In this document: in pieces, positions 31,717 to 40,100 of the stretch
Numbering within the stretch: position 1 is the stretch's first letter
How the letters are laid out: every line of letters begins with the position of its first letter
DNA from: Polyangiaceae bacterium
GTDB lineage: Bacteria; Myxococcota_A; Polyangia; Polyangiales; Polyangiaceae
NCBI GenBank assembly: GCA_025453595.1
Contig: JALOQB010000029.1
Coordinates: 1-45,845, forward strand
Direction of reading: 5' to 3'
DNA: 45,845 nt
Notes under the pieces: model-generated
Database searches by the model: none
Seen by the model: the letters and a program-made list of their open reading frames with translations, nothing else
Told to the model about the DNA's origin: nothing
Translations under genes and position numbers: made by a program

Positions 31717-33654
31717 TCAGAGGCAGAAGATACCGCTGAAGTCGGTGCCGCACTGGCTGGTCGCCGGGTCGAGGCAGCACTGCCCCGCGGCGGCGCAGCT
31801 TCCGTCGGGGCAGGGGCCCACGGTACCGGACCCGCCAGTGCCCCCGGAGCTTGTGCCGCCGGAGTTGCTTCCGGCGGTGCTGGACCCACCGGAGCCGCTG
31901 GAGCCGCCGAAGATATCGCTGCCGCCGGCCCCGGAGGAGCCCCCCGGAGCCCCGCCGGAGCCGCCGAAGATACCGCCCCCGCCGGCCCCCGCCGAGCCCC
32001 CGGCGCCGCCCGCCCCGCCGGAGCCCCCGGCGCCCCCGGAGCCGCCCTGTCCGGAACCTCCGGACCCATCCACGAAGGTGGTGGCGCCGTTGACGGGCTC
32101 GGTGGACCACTCGAAGTCGTCGAGGATGGAGGTGGAGTCAAACACGCCGTCGGCCGAGTCCCAGATGGCGAAGCGCAGGTAGATGATGCCGCCAGGGGGC
32201 ACGTTGGCCTGGGTGACGAGCCAGGAGGAGCCTGCGTGCCCTTCGAAGCCCGAGCCCGTGAGCTGGGCCCCGTTGCCCGCCTTGCAGTTGGGGTATTTCC
32301 CGGTCTTCGCCCCGGGTTCGCAGGCCGACAGGAAGCTCTCGTTGTTGACGCCGATGACGTTCTTGATGCCGCTGGAGGTGAGCTCGAAGGCGATGTTGGC
32401 CGAGAGGTTCTGGCCATCGGCCATCGGGTCTCCGCTGCTGAGGGGGCTCGGAGACATCATCACCGCGAAGACATCGTTGAACTGGTCGCAGGTGTACTGC
32501 GGGTATTCGCAGCTGAAGAAGCGGTGCTTGAAGCGCAGCGACCGGGCGTTGGTGGGCACCCGGATCTGGAGATCCAGCGCCACCCCGTCGTTCGGCTGCC
32601 CGGGGGTCACGCAGGTACCCGTCTTGGGGAAGCCCACCGGCTGACCCGAGGTGTAGTTCTTGGCGTACTGGCACTGCTGGGCCTCTCCCCAGCCTGGCTG
32701 CCCGGGGGCCCGCGCCATGCCGGAGGAGAGCGCAAAGATACGCTGCCCCTCCCGCGGGCCGGAGGTCTGCCCGAGGTTTGGCAGGATCCCGAACGCATGC
32801 TCCAGACCCTTGCCCGTCGCCTTGATGCCGCCGCTGAGGAAAGGGGTCGAGATGTCGTTGAAGCCCGCCGCGATCACGCCCCATTTCTTCGAGCTCTCGG
32901 TGACCTTGACCTGGCAGAGGCCCATGGCCTTCGCCGCGTCGAACGGATCGTTCACCACCACCCCTAGCCCCGCGTCGCAGGTCGCCTCCTCGCCTGCCTT
33001 CGCCGCCTTCCCGTCGCAGTCGTTGTCGATCTGCTGCGCCGCCGGCTTCCCCTGGGCGTCCAGCTCGATCAACTCGGCGGCCCCGGGGTTGATGTTCGGG
33101 TTCTGATCGTTGCAATCCCCCGCGGCCACGGTCCAGCCGTCCTTGTCCTTGTCGTCGTTCCCGCTGCTGCCCGCGGTGCCCGCGGTACCTGCTGCTCCAG
33201 CCGCCCCGCCCGTACCTCCGGTGCCCGCTGGCCCTGCGCCGCCGGCCCCCGCAGGATCAGAACCGCCGGCCCCCGCCGGACCCGCGCCGCCCGCGCCGCC
33301 CGGGCCCGCTCCACCATCACCACCGGCGCCTGCCACCCCACCCGCGTTGCCGGTCCCACCCTGTCCGGAAGTTCCGGACCCTGCGGCGCCGCCGAGGAAG
33401 CCCGAACCCCCCGCTCCGGAGGCCCCCCCGGCGCCGGCGGCCCCGCCTGCGCTGGAAGGGCATCCCGCGCAGGTGCTGTAGGACCCGTCGGTCTGGCACG
33501 TCTGGGTACCTTGCACCGTCGTCCCCGGGCAGGCGCAGGGCTCGACCTTGCCGGCCACGCAGCGGGTCGGCTGGCTCAGCCCCGAATCGCTGTCGGACCC
33601 GCAGGCCAGGTACAGAGCCGAGAGCAAGGCAAACAGGAGGACGCGGTGCTTCAT
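31717..33654 (-). CDS. Choice-of-anchor L lipoprotein with MopE-type metal-binding motif
   Basis: A 645-residue protein. The signal peptide ends in LLSALYLACGS (lipobox). An N-terminal Cys cap (PCACPGTTVQGTQTCQ, DGSYSTCAGC) and a Gly/Ala linker lead, near residue 165, to DDKDKDGWTVAAGDCNDQNP with a later DNDCDG. That is the MopE-type metal/calcium motif common in myxobacterial surface proteins. The central 330 residues resemble the choice-of-anchor L domain (RFKHRFFSCEYPQYTCDQFN, DVFAVMMSPSPLSSG, GSSWLVTQANVPPGGIIYLR). After a second Gly-rich linker, the C-terminal Cys cap ends CGTDFSGIFCL, as in the gene downstream. It is likely displayed on the cell surface. The start ATG at 33654 is 80 bp after the cysS stop. 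Confidence 0.9.
   Translation of the reverse strand: MKHRVLLFALLSALYLACGSDSDSGLSQPTRCVAGKVEPCACPGTTVQGTQTCQTDGSYSTCAGCPSSAGGAAGAGGASGAGGSGFLGGAAGSGTSGQGGTGNAGGVAGAGGDGGAGPGGAGGAGPAGAGGSDPAGAGGAGPAGTGGTGGAAGAAGTAGTAGSSGNDDKDKDGWTVAAGDCNDQNPNINPGAAELIELDAQGKPAAQQIDNDCDGKAAKAGEEATCDAGLGVVVNDPFDAAKAMGLCQVKVTESSKKWGVIAAGFNDISTPFLSGGIKATGKGLEHAFGILPNLGQTSGPREGQRIFALSSGMARAPGQPGWGEAQQCQYAKNYTSGQPVGFPKTGTCVTPGQPNDGVALDLQIRVPTNARSLRFKHRFFSCEYPQYTCDQFNDVFAVMMSPSPLSSGDPMADGQNLSANIAFELTSSGIKNVIGVNNESFLSACEPGAKTGKYPNCKAGNGAQLTGSGFEGHAGSSWLVTQANVPPGGIIYLRFAIWDSADGVFDSTSILDDFEWSTEPVNGATTFVDGSGGSGQGGSGGAGGSGGAGGAGGSAGAGGGGIFGGSGGAPGGSSGAGGSDIFGGSSGSGGSSTAGSNSGGTSSGGTGGSGTVGPCPDGSCAAAGQCCLDPATSQCGTDFSGIFCL
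33361..33375 (-). repeat. Dispersed 15-mer, centre-base variant
   Basis: The minus-strand copy reads GGAACTTCCGGACAG, differing only at the central base of the GGAA-N-TTCC dyad, in the linker of the choice-of-anchor L lipoprotein. Confidence 0.75.
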
Positions 33655-33733
33655 GGTCCGCGTTGTACGCGAACCGGATGAGAATGCTACCCCCTGGCCC
33701 GGACGTTCCCTGGCCCCCCGGAAAAGAGGGGGC

Positions 33734-35308
33734 TCAGGGCTGCTGGCGCTGGGGGAGACGCCAGGAGGTGCCGGCGGGGGTGTCGAGGATCTCGATGCCC
33801 TGGGCGAGGAGCTCGCCGCGCACCGCGTCGGAGCGAGCAAAATCCTTGGCGGCGCGGGCCTCGTCGCGCTCGCGGAGCTTGGCGTCGATGGCGGCGCGGT
33901 CGAGCCCCCGGAGGCGTAGGCGTCGCTCCTGGGTGCGGGCGGTGTACTCGGCGGGGGAGCACTGGAGCAACCCGAGCACGTCCGCGCAGGAGCGAAGGGC
34001 GTCGAGGGCCTCGCGGGCGAGCAGGGTGGCGCCGCCCAGGAAGCGCGCGTCCTTGCGGCGCTTGCCGGCGAGGTCGCACAGGTCGTTGGAGGCCTTGGCC
34101 AGCTCTTGAAGGATGGCGAGGGCGGCGGGGGCGTTGAGATCCTCGTCGAGGGCGGCGGCGACGCGGGCCCGGGCGGAGCGGACCGTCTGGGCGATCTTGG
34201 CCAGGTCCTTCACGCCGCTCTCGGCGCCGGGGGGCACCTGGGCGGCCAGCGCTTCCAGGCGCTCGACGGAGGTGAAGAGGTAATCGACCCGCTCCTCGGC
34301 GTCGTCGAGCCCGGGGAAGATGACGCGGCCATCCTCGAGCTTCTGCATGTCGAACTCGATGGGCCCCCGGTAGTGCGCCGACAGGTAGAAGAAGCGCAGC
34401 GCCTCCGGGTCGTTGCGCTCGAAGCAGTTGACCAGGGTGACGAAGTTGCCGAGGCTCTTCGCCATCTTCTCCTTGTCGACGGTGATGAACCCGCCGTGGA
34501 CCCAGTGCTTGCAGAAATCTCCCTCGCCCGGGTGGCAGGCCTCGCTCTGGGCGATCTCGTTCTCGTGGTGCGGGAAGATCAGGTCCATCCCCCCCGCGTG
34601 GATGTCAAAGCCGTACCCCAGGAACTTCTCGGTCATCGCCGAGCACTCGATGTGCCATCCGGGTCTGCCTCGACCCCAGGGGCTCTCGAAGGCCCACTCG
34701 CCCTCCGGCGCGCTCTTCCAGAGGGCGAAGTCGAAGGGGTCACGCTTGTCGTTGTGGGCCGCCTTGCCCCGCTCCTCGAGGCCCTCGCCGGCGCGCAGGT
34801 CGTCGAGGTTCTTCCCGGAGAGCTTGCCGTAACCATGGAAGTTCCGGACAGCGTACCAGACGTCCTTGCCGGTGGGGGTCTCGGCCTCGTAGGCGGCGCC
34901 GTGGGCGATGAGCCGCTGGATCATGGCGATGATCTCGGGGATGCACTCGCTGACCCGGGGCTCGTGGTCAGGGGGGAGGCAGCCGAGGCGCGCCACGTCC
35001 TGCTGGTAGAGGGAGGCGAAGCGAGCGGAGAGGGCGAGGGGTTCTTCGCCGCGCTCGCGGGCGCGCTTGAGGATCTTGTCGTCGACGTCGGTGATGTTCC
35101 GGGCGTACACCACCTGCTGGCCCAGGGCGCGCAGGTGACGGACCAGCAGGTCCGGGAGGACCGCGCTGCGGCCGTGGCCCGCGTGACTGACGTCGTAGGT
35201 CGTCGGCCCGCAACAGTACACTCGCACGAGGCCTTCCTGGGTCGGGGCGACGGGTTCGACGCGACGGGAGAGCGAGTTGTAGAGCTTGAGCGAGAGCGGA
35301 CGTGTCAT
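33734..35308 (-). CDS. cysS: Cysteinyl-tRNA synthetase
   Basis: A 524-residue class I synthetase that charges tRNA-Cys. The Zn-binding set is present (VYCCGPT at the N-terminus, GWHIECSAM, HHENEIAQSE). The HIGH motif is HAGHGRS and the KMSKS motif is KEKMAKSLGNF. The DALR-type C-terminal helical domain (ALAILQELAKASNDL) and a final domain (RAAKDFARSDAVRGELLAQG) are also present. The ATG at 35308 starts MTRPLSLKLYNSLSRR, the usual N-terminus; a short open extension upstream is not family-like. It is slightly longer than the E. coli enzyme (461 residues). It is divergent from the lipoprotein-MlaE operon (119 bp). One copy of the GGAAGTTCCGGACAG repeat lies inside it. Confidence 0.97.
   Translation of the reverse strand: MTRPLSLKLYNSLSRRVEPVAPTQEGLVRVYCCGPTTYDVSHAGHGRSAVLPDLLVRHLRALGQQVVYARNITDVDDKILKRARERGEEPLALSARFASLYQQDVARLGCLPPDHEPRVSECIPEIIAMIQRLIAHGAAYEAETPTGKDVWYAVRNFHGYGKLSGKNLDDLRAGEGLEERGKAAHNDKRDPFDFALWKSAPEGEWAFESPWGRGRPGWHIECSAMTEKFLGYGFDIHAGGMDLIFPHHENEIAQSEACHPGEGDFCKHWVHGGFITVDKEKMAKSLGNFVTLVNCFERNDPEALRFFYLSAHYRGPIEFDMQKLEDGRVIFPGLDDAEERVDYLFTSVERLEALAAQVPPGAESGVKDLAKIAQTVRSARARVAAALDEDLNAPAALAILQELAKASNDLCDLAGKRRKDARFLGGATLLAREALDALRSCADVLGLLQCSPAEYTARTQERRLRLRGLDRAAIDAKLRERDEARAAKDFARSDAVRGELLAQGIEILDTPAGTSWRLPQRQQP
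34837..34851 (+). repeat. Dispersed 15-mer GGAAGTTCCGGACAG
   Basis: A perfect copy inside cysS, on the strand opposite to the gene (coding for Val-Arg-Asn-Phe-His), a third coding context unrelated to the lipoprotein linkers. Confidence 0.8.
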
Positions 35309-35427
35309 TTTTCCGGGACCGTACCACGGACTCACGCCCCGGTTCTCTTGGACCTGACGCCCCGCGTCTCGTTCCCGTTGCGCCGGCCCCCGGGCTGCGG
35401 CCAGATGGTGGCGCTTCCCCCTCGTGC

Positions 35428-35958
35428 ATGACCCCCTCCCCCCGCCTGCCCCCTGTGCCTCGCCTCTGGCCCCTCGCCCTGCTCCTGGCGCTGCTCGCCT
35501 GCGCCTCGACGCCGCGGTACGAGGGGCAGCGGTACCGGGGCCAGGGGCTCGCGTTCCAGACGGGCCCGACCGGCGAGGGCTGGGCCCGGATCGAGGCCAG
35601 CCAGGGCCTGCTGGCCTTCCGCGACGAGCGCGCCCCCGCCACCATCCTGGTCAACGGACGCTGCGGCCTTGACGGCGACGACGTACCCTTGCAGGCCCTG
35701 ACCACGCACCTGTTTCTGCGCTTCACCGAGCGCGCAACCGAGGAAGAGACGCTGCTGCCCTTCGACGGCCGGGAGGCCCTGCGGACGGTGATGACCGCGA
35801 AGCTCGACGGCGTGCCGATGCGCTTCGAGGCGCTGGTGCTCAAGAAGGATGGCTGCGTCTACGATTTCATCCTGATCTCATCGCCCGGCGCGTTCGAGGG
35901 GGCGCGCCCCGAGTTCCGGCGCTTTGTCGAGGGGTTCCGCGCGGAGGGGCGCCCGTGA
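35428..35958 (+). CDS. Lipoprotein of unknown function, first gene of the MlaE operon
   Basis: A 176-residue protein. From the ATG at 35428 the signal peptide is MTPSPRLPPVPRLWPLALLL, continuing to a lipobox LLACAS. The mature domain of about 140 residues alternates strands and helices (ATILVNGRCG, LFLRFTERATEEETLLPFDG, RFEALVLKKDGCVYDFILIS), with two Cys that could form a disulfide. A longer frame upstream is antisense to cysS and is rejected. The stop overlaps the MlaE start (GTGA), so the two are coupled. A role in envelope lipid handling is a contextual guess. Confidence 0.85.
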   Translation: MTPSPRLPPVPRLWPLALLLALLACASTPRYEGQRYRGQGLAFQTGPTGEGWARIEASQGLLAFRDERAPATILVNGRCGLDGDDVPLQALTTHLFLRFTERATEEETLLPFDGREALRTVMTAKLDGVPMRFEALVLKKDGCVYDFILISSPGAFEGARPEFRRFVEGFRAEGRP

Positions 35959-36803
35959 GCGAGCCCCGCGGGCCCGCCAGCGTCGCCCCGGGCGCCCCGG
36001 AGCAGCCCGCCTCCCCCGGGCTCGTGCCCCGCATCGGCGCCACCGTGCTCGCCCTCTTCGAGCGCATCGGCGATGTCAGCTGGCTCCTGCTCGGCTCCCT
36101 TCGCTCCCTGCCCCGTCGGCCCTTCGAGGGGCGCCAGATCCTTGCCCAGATCGACGCCATCGGCGTCCAGAGCACGGGCCTCGTCGTCATCACCGGCACC
36201 TTCGTCGGCATGGTCATGGCGCTCCAGTTTGTCCTCGGCCTCCAGAAGTTTGGCGGCATGGAGTACACCGGCCGCGTCATCTCCCTCTCGTTCTCCCGCG
36301 AGCTCGCCCCCAGCCTCACCGCGGTCATCGTCGGCGGACGCATCGCCTCCGGCATCGCCGCCGAGATCGGCAGCATGGTCGTCACCGAGCAGGTCGACGC
36401 CATCCGCGCCCTCGGCGCCGACCCCATCAAGAAGCTCGTCATGCCGCGCCTCGTGGCCGCCGTCGTCGCCATGCCCATCATGGCCGTCATCGCCTTCCTC
36501 CTCGGCATGCTCGGCGCCCTCGTCGTCTGCTCCCTCCAGTTCGACCTCCCCGCCTCCTTCTTCATCTCCACCGCCCTCGACTCCCTCCACCTCGCTGACT
36601 TCTGGAGCGGGTACCTCAAGACCCCCTTCTTCGGCGCCCTCATCGCCCTCATCGGCTGCCACTGCGGGCTGCGCACCCGGGGCGGCACCCAGGGCGTCGG
36701 CGCCTCCACCACCGAGGCGGTCGTCCTCACCTCGGTCTCTATCCTGGTCTCGGATCTCTTGCTCACCAACCTCTTCGCGATCCTGTTCAAGAGGCCCCCG
36801 TGA
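35955..36803 (+). CDS. mlaE: MlaE-family ABC transporter permease
   Basis: A 282-residue inner-membrane protein with about five spans after a soluble Pro-rich N-terminus. MlaE-type permeases form the channel of lipid/toluene-tolerance ABC transporters that move phospholipids between envelope membranes. Family signatures: ITGTFVGMVMALQFVLGLQK, GGRIASGIAAEIGSMVVTEQ and DAIRALGADPIKKLVMPRLV. The start is a GTG at 35955 overlapping the previous stop by 4 bp, and its own stop overlaps the next GTG in the same way. The usual ATPase (MlaF) and substrate-binding MCE protein (MlaD) are not in the window. Confidence 0.94.
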   Translation: MSEPRGPASVAPGAPEQPASPGLVPRIGATVLALFERIGDVSWLLLGSLRSLPRRPFEGRQILAQIDAIGVQSTGLVVITGTFVGMVMALQFVLGLQKFGGMEYTGRVISLSFSRELAPSLTAVIVGGRIASGIAAEIGSMVVTEQVDAIRALGADPIKKLVMPRLVAAVVAMPIMAVIAFLLGMLGALVVCSLQFDLPASFFISTALDSLHLADFWSGYLKTPFFGALIALIGCHCGLRTRGGTQGVGASTTEAVVLTSVSILVSDLLLTNLFAILFKRPP

Positions 36804-37117
36804 AGGCCCGACCGCGCTTGCCCCGGGCCTGGGGGGCCGTGGCCTTGCTGCTGGCCTCGCTGCTGACGGCGCCGCTGCTGGCCGGGGTGTCCGCCGCGCG
36901 GCGCGCCACGCTGGGGGCCCGCCGGGCCGCGGTGGCTCCGGTCACCAGGCTGCTGCCGTGGCCCGATCTGGCGGTGGCCAGCGGCGCCCGGCACCTCCGG
37001 TTTCTCTCGCTGGAGGAGCCCGGCGCGGCCTTCGCCGACGGCCCCGCGTCGCTGGACACCGATCCCGCCGGAGGCGCCGTCGCTCCCCCGCGCGCCGTGT
37101 GGGCCGAGACCCGCTGA
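36800..37117 (+). CDS. Small membrane-anchored protein coupled to mlaE
   Basis: A 105-residue protein starting with a GTG at 36800 that overlaps the mlaE stop. An Arg-rich start is followed by one hydrophobic segment (WGAVALLLASLLTAPLLAGV), a signal anchor. The rest is Ala/Arg/Pro-rich with a short conserved-looking LRFLSLEEPGAAFADGPASL. No family is recognisable. The 4-bp GTGA overlaps through all three genes of this operon argue that it is translated. It ends 26 bp before the stop of the giant convergent gene. Confidence 0.6.
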   Translation: MKARPRLPRAWGAVALLLASLLTAPLLAGVSAARRATLGARRAAVAPVTRLLPWPDLAVASGARHLRFLSLEEPGAAFADGPASLDTDPAGGAVAPPRAVWAETR

Positions 37118-37143
37118 GCGATGCGGCCCGGGGCGCCGCCGGC

Positions 37144-40100
37144 TCAGCTCTCGGCGCCGTCGATGGCGCTGGCATCGCGGGCGCCGCCCTGGAGATCCCG
37201 GAGGGTCCGCTGCACCAGGCTCCAGACCGCGCCGGCGTCCGTGCCCACGTCGTCCGGGGAGCCGGAGAAGCGGCCGCAGAACGAGGACTTCAGGACCTCC
37301 TTGAGCATGCGGCGCTGGGCCGACTCGAAGAGCGGGTGCTTGAGGTAGATGCAGGCCTCCTCGGTGGCGCGCACCGAGAGGGTGGCGCTCAGCTCCGTCG
37401 AGCGCCGGATCGCGTCCGCCACCATCACGACGGTCTCGATGAGGGAGCGGGTGAGCTCCGGGTGGCGCCCGTGGAGGAGCTTCACCTCCTCGTCCGGGGG
37501 CGGGTAGGTCATCTGCAGCGGCGCGAAGCGGTCCAGCTGCGCCGCGTCGATGCCGAAGGTGGCGGAGAATTCCCGCCCGCGGTTCACCGCCGCGATGAAC
37601 TGCACGTTGTCCGGGATCAGCAGGAACTGGTTGCGGATCGGGTGGAAGATCTTCCGGGTCGAGTCGAGGGCCGGCATCAAGGCGTTGCGCGCGCTCTCCT
37701 GGCAGCGGTTGAACTCGTCCAGGAAGATCAGGTACCGACGCTGCGGGTGCTCGCTCGCATCCTCGAGGGCCGCGAGGAAGTCGGTCTTCAAGAAATCCGT
37801 CACCGGCGCCCCGGTCGCCGAGGCCCGCACCTGGATGGTCGCCAGAAAATCGCTGGGCTCCACCACCGCGCCGCAGTTGAAGAACACGAACTCGAAGCCC
37901 AGCGCGCGGGCGATGGTGCGGGCCAGCACGGTCTTCCCGCAGCCCTGGGGGCCGTCGAGCAGGATGTTGAGCCCGCTCTCGAGCAGCACCTGGAGCTTGC
38001 GGGCCACCATGGGGTCAAGGTAGACCCCTTCCAGCTTGAATTCCTGGGCGCGAACGAAGTCGACGAGGATGGCGCCGCGGTCGTCGCGGTCGGGTTTCTG
38101 GATGGAGGCGATGCGGACGAGGCAGGGGATGCCGGGGCGGACGCGGGGGTCATCGCAGAGGACGACCTTGGGGGCGCGCTTGCCGTCGAGGTGGGTGGCG
38201 CGGAAGCGGAATCCGGAGCCTTCGACCGGGTTGACCCAGAAGGTGGCCTCGCAGACCTGGCCGGGGTTCAGTTCATCGGAGGGGATCTTGTTGCCCATGG
38301 GGTTCTGTGGGGGGATTAAGAGGGAGATCGAGCGGCGGACGAGGGTCCCGATGAGGGCGCCGAAGCGGCGCACGGCGGCGTCGCTGCTGGCATCATCGAG
38401 GAGGACGTGGTGGGGGAAGCAGGCCTCGGTGATGGGGGCGACGGCGACCTGAGCGCAGACGAGGCGCCGGCGCGAGAGGCGGGCGACGAGGGCGCGGAGG
38501 GCGGCGACGGAGCACTCGGTGGGCAGGCCGTCGCTGATCATGACCAGGACCTGGGCGCGGCGCATGCTGCGGAGGGCGCGCAGAGCGGCGAACCAGAGGG
38601 CGGCGGCGTCGTTGTTGCCGCCGCCGGCTTCGAGGGCGTGGGCGGCGCACTGCTCGGCGCTTCCGGCGTCGTAGATCACCTGATCGGTGAAGCCGAGGAC
38701 CTGGGCCTCGATGCCCTGGAGGCCCCGGACCGCCTCGGCGATGAGGGCGGCGAAGAGGCGAGCGCGCTCGATGCGCCCGCCGCAGGCCATGGAGCCGGAG
38801 CAGTCGACGAGGATGCTGAGGTGGACGTCCGCCCGGGGTTCGAGGCGCCGGGCGATGAGCACCCTCGGGTCGTTGCGCAGCACCATGGCCTGGGCCCGGG
38901 TCGGGTCAAAGCGGTGGCCCTGGAGACGGCGGCGCTCGGGGACCCGGGTGAGCCCCAGGTTCTCCAGGTACCGGCGCAGATGGAAGGCCTGCCGCCGCAC
39001 CTGCGCCGCCAGCCGGGTGGCCTGATCGTGGGCGTACACCAGCTTGGTGACCGAGGTGATCCGGTCAAACTCCTCGTCCGGGTTGACGTTGATCCAGAGC
39101 TTCTTGACCGGGCCTTCCTCGGCGGAAGAGGGCCTCACGCCCTTCTTCGGGTTGAGCACCCGCTCGACCTCCTCGGCCACCTCCTCCGACGAGATCGCGT
39201 CGCCGTGCTCGATGGCCTCCGATGGGTCGCCGGTGAGCGACTCGTGAGAGCCAAAGCACTCGACGGCGCAGGCCTCGTGGCCGAAAATTCGCTTCAGCTC
39301 CCGGGTGATGTCCAGCAGCGCGCTCGCGCTCCGGTGCCTGAACCCGTCCCGGAAGAGCGCTAGCCCCTGCTCCACCTTCGGGTCCCCGTGGCGGTTGCCC
39401 AGGCCCATGCGCAGCGCCCGCACGAAGCGCGAGAACGACATCCCCTCCCGCTCCATCCCCTGGAGCAGGGGCCCGCTCTCGATCACCACCGACCCCGGGT
39501 CCCGGGCCACGCGCAGCCGGCTCCGGGGCAGCACGAGGGCGGCCCTCTCGCCCGTCATGGCCAGCAGCTGCTCGACCTTCACCGACCGGCTCGCATGCTG
39601 GAACGCGTAGGACGCCAGGAGCTTCAGCCGGTCGCCCGCCTCCTCCTCGATGGCCCTCAGGTTCCGCTCCAGGTGCTCGTCGAGCACCAGGTTGAAGAGC
39701 CCCTGGATGCCCTCGCTCCTGGCCGTCCCCCAGCACCTCTCCGCCAGGCTCCCCCGGTGGTAGCGGTGGTGCCCCAGCTCGTGGAAGATCAGCGCCTCCA
39801 CCAGCTCGCGGCCCCGGCGCTCCCGCCGCAGGATGGGCAGCGGGCTGACGAAGATCCGTCGCTCGTTGAGCCGCGTGTACCCCAGCTCGTTGCCCTCGAT
39901 CATCTCCACCTGGTACACCCCTCCCAGCAGCTCCCGACCCTTGCGCACCCCCCACGCAAAGGTCTCCCCCAGCGTCGCCAGCTTCCAGGCCCGGTGCGGC
40001 CGTTCCCTCAGCATCCGCACCGCCGCGCGGCGCACGTTGTCGTCCCTGCACTGCTCGATCAGCACCGAGAGCGCCTCCTCTCGCACCTCCTCCGGCGCCT

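Noticed and set aside
33713-33734. A CCCCC/GGGGG hairpin after cysS as a terminator
   Set aside because: The stem is only five base pairs with a long loop and no U-tract, and the next gene on the same strand begins about 60 bp further on.
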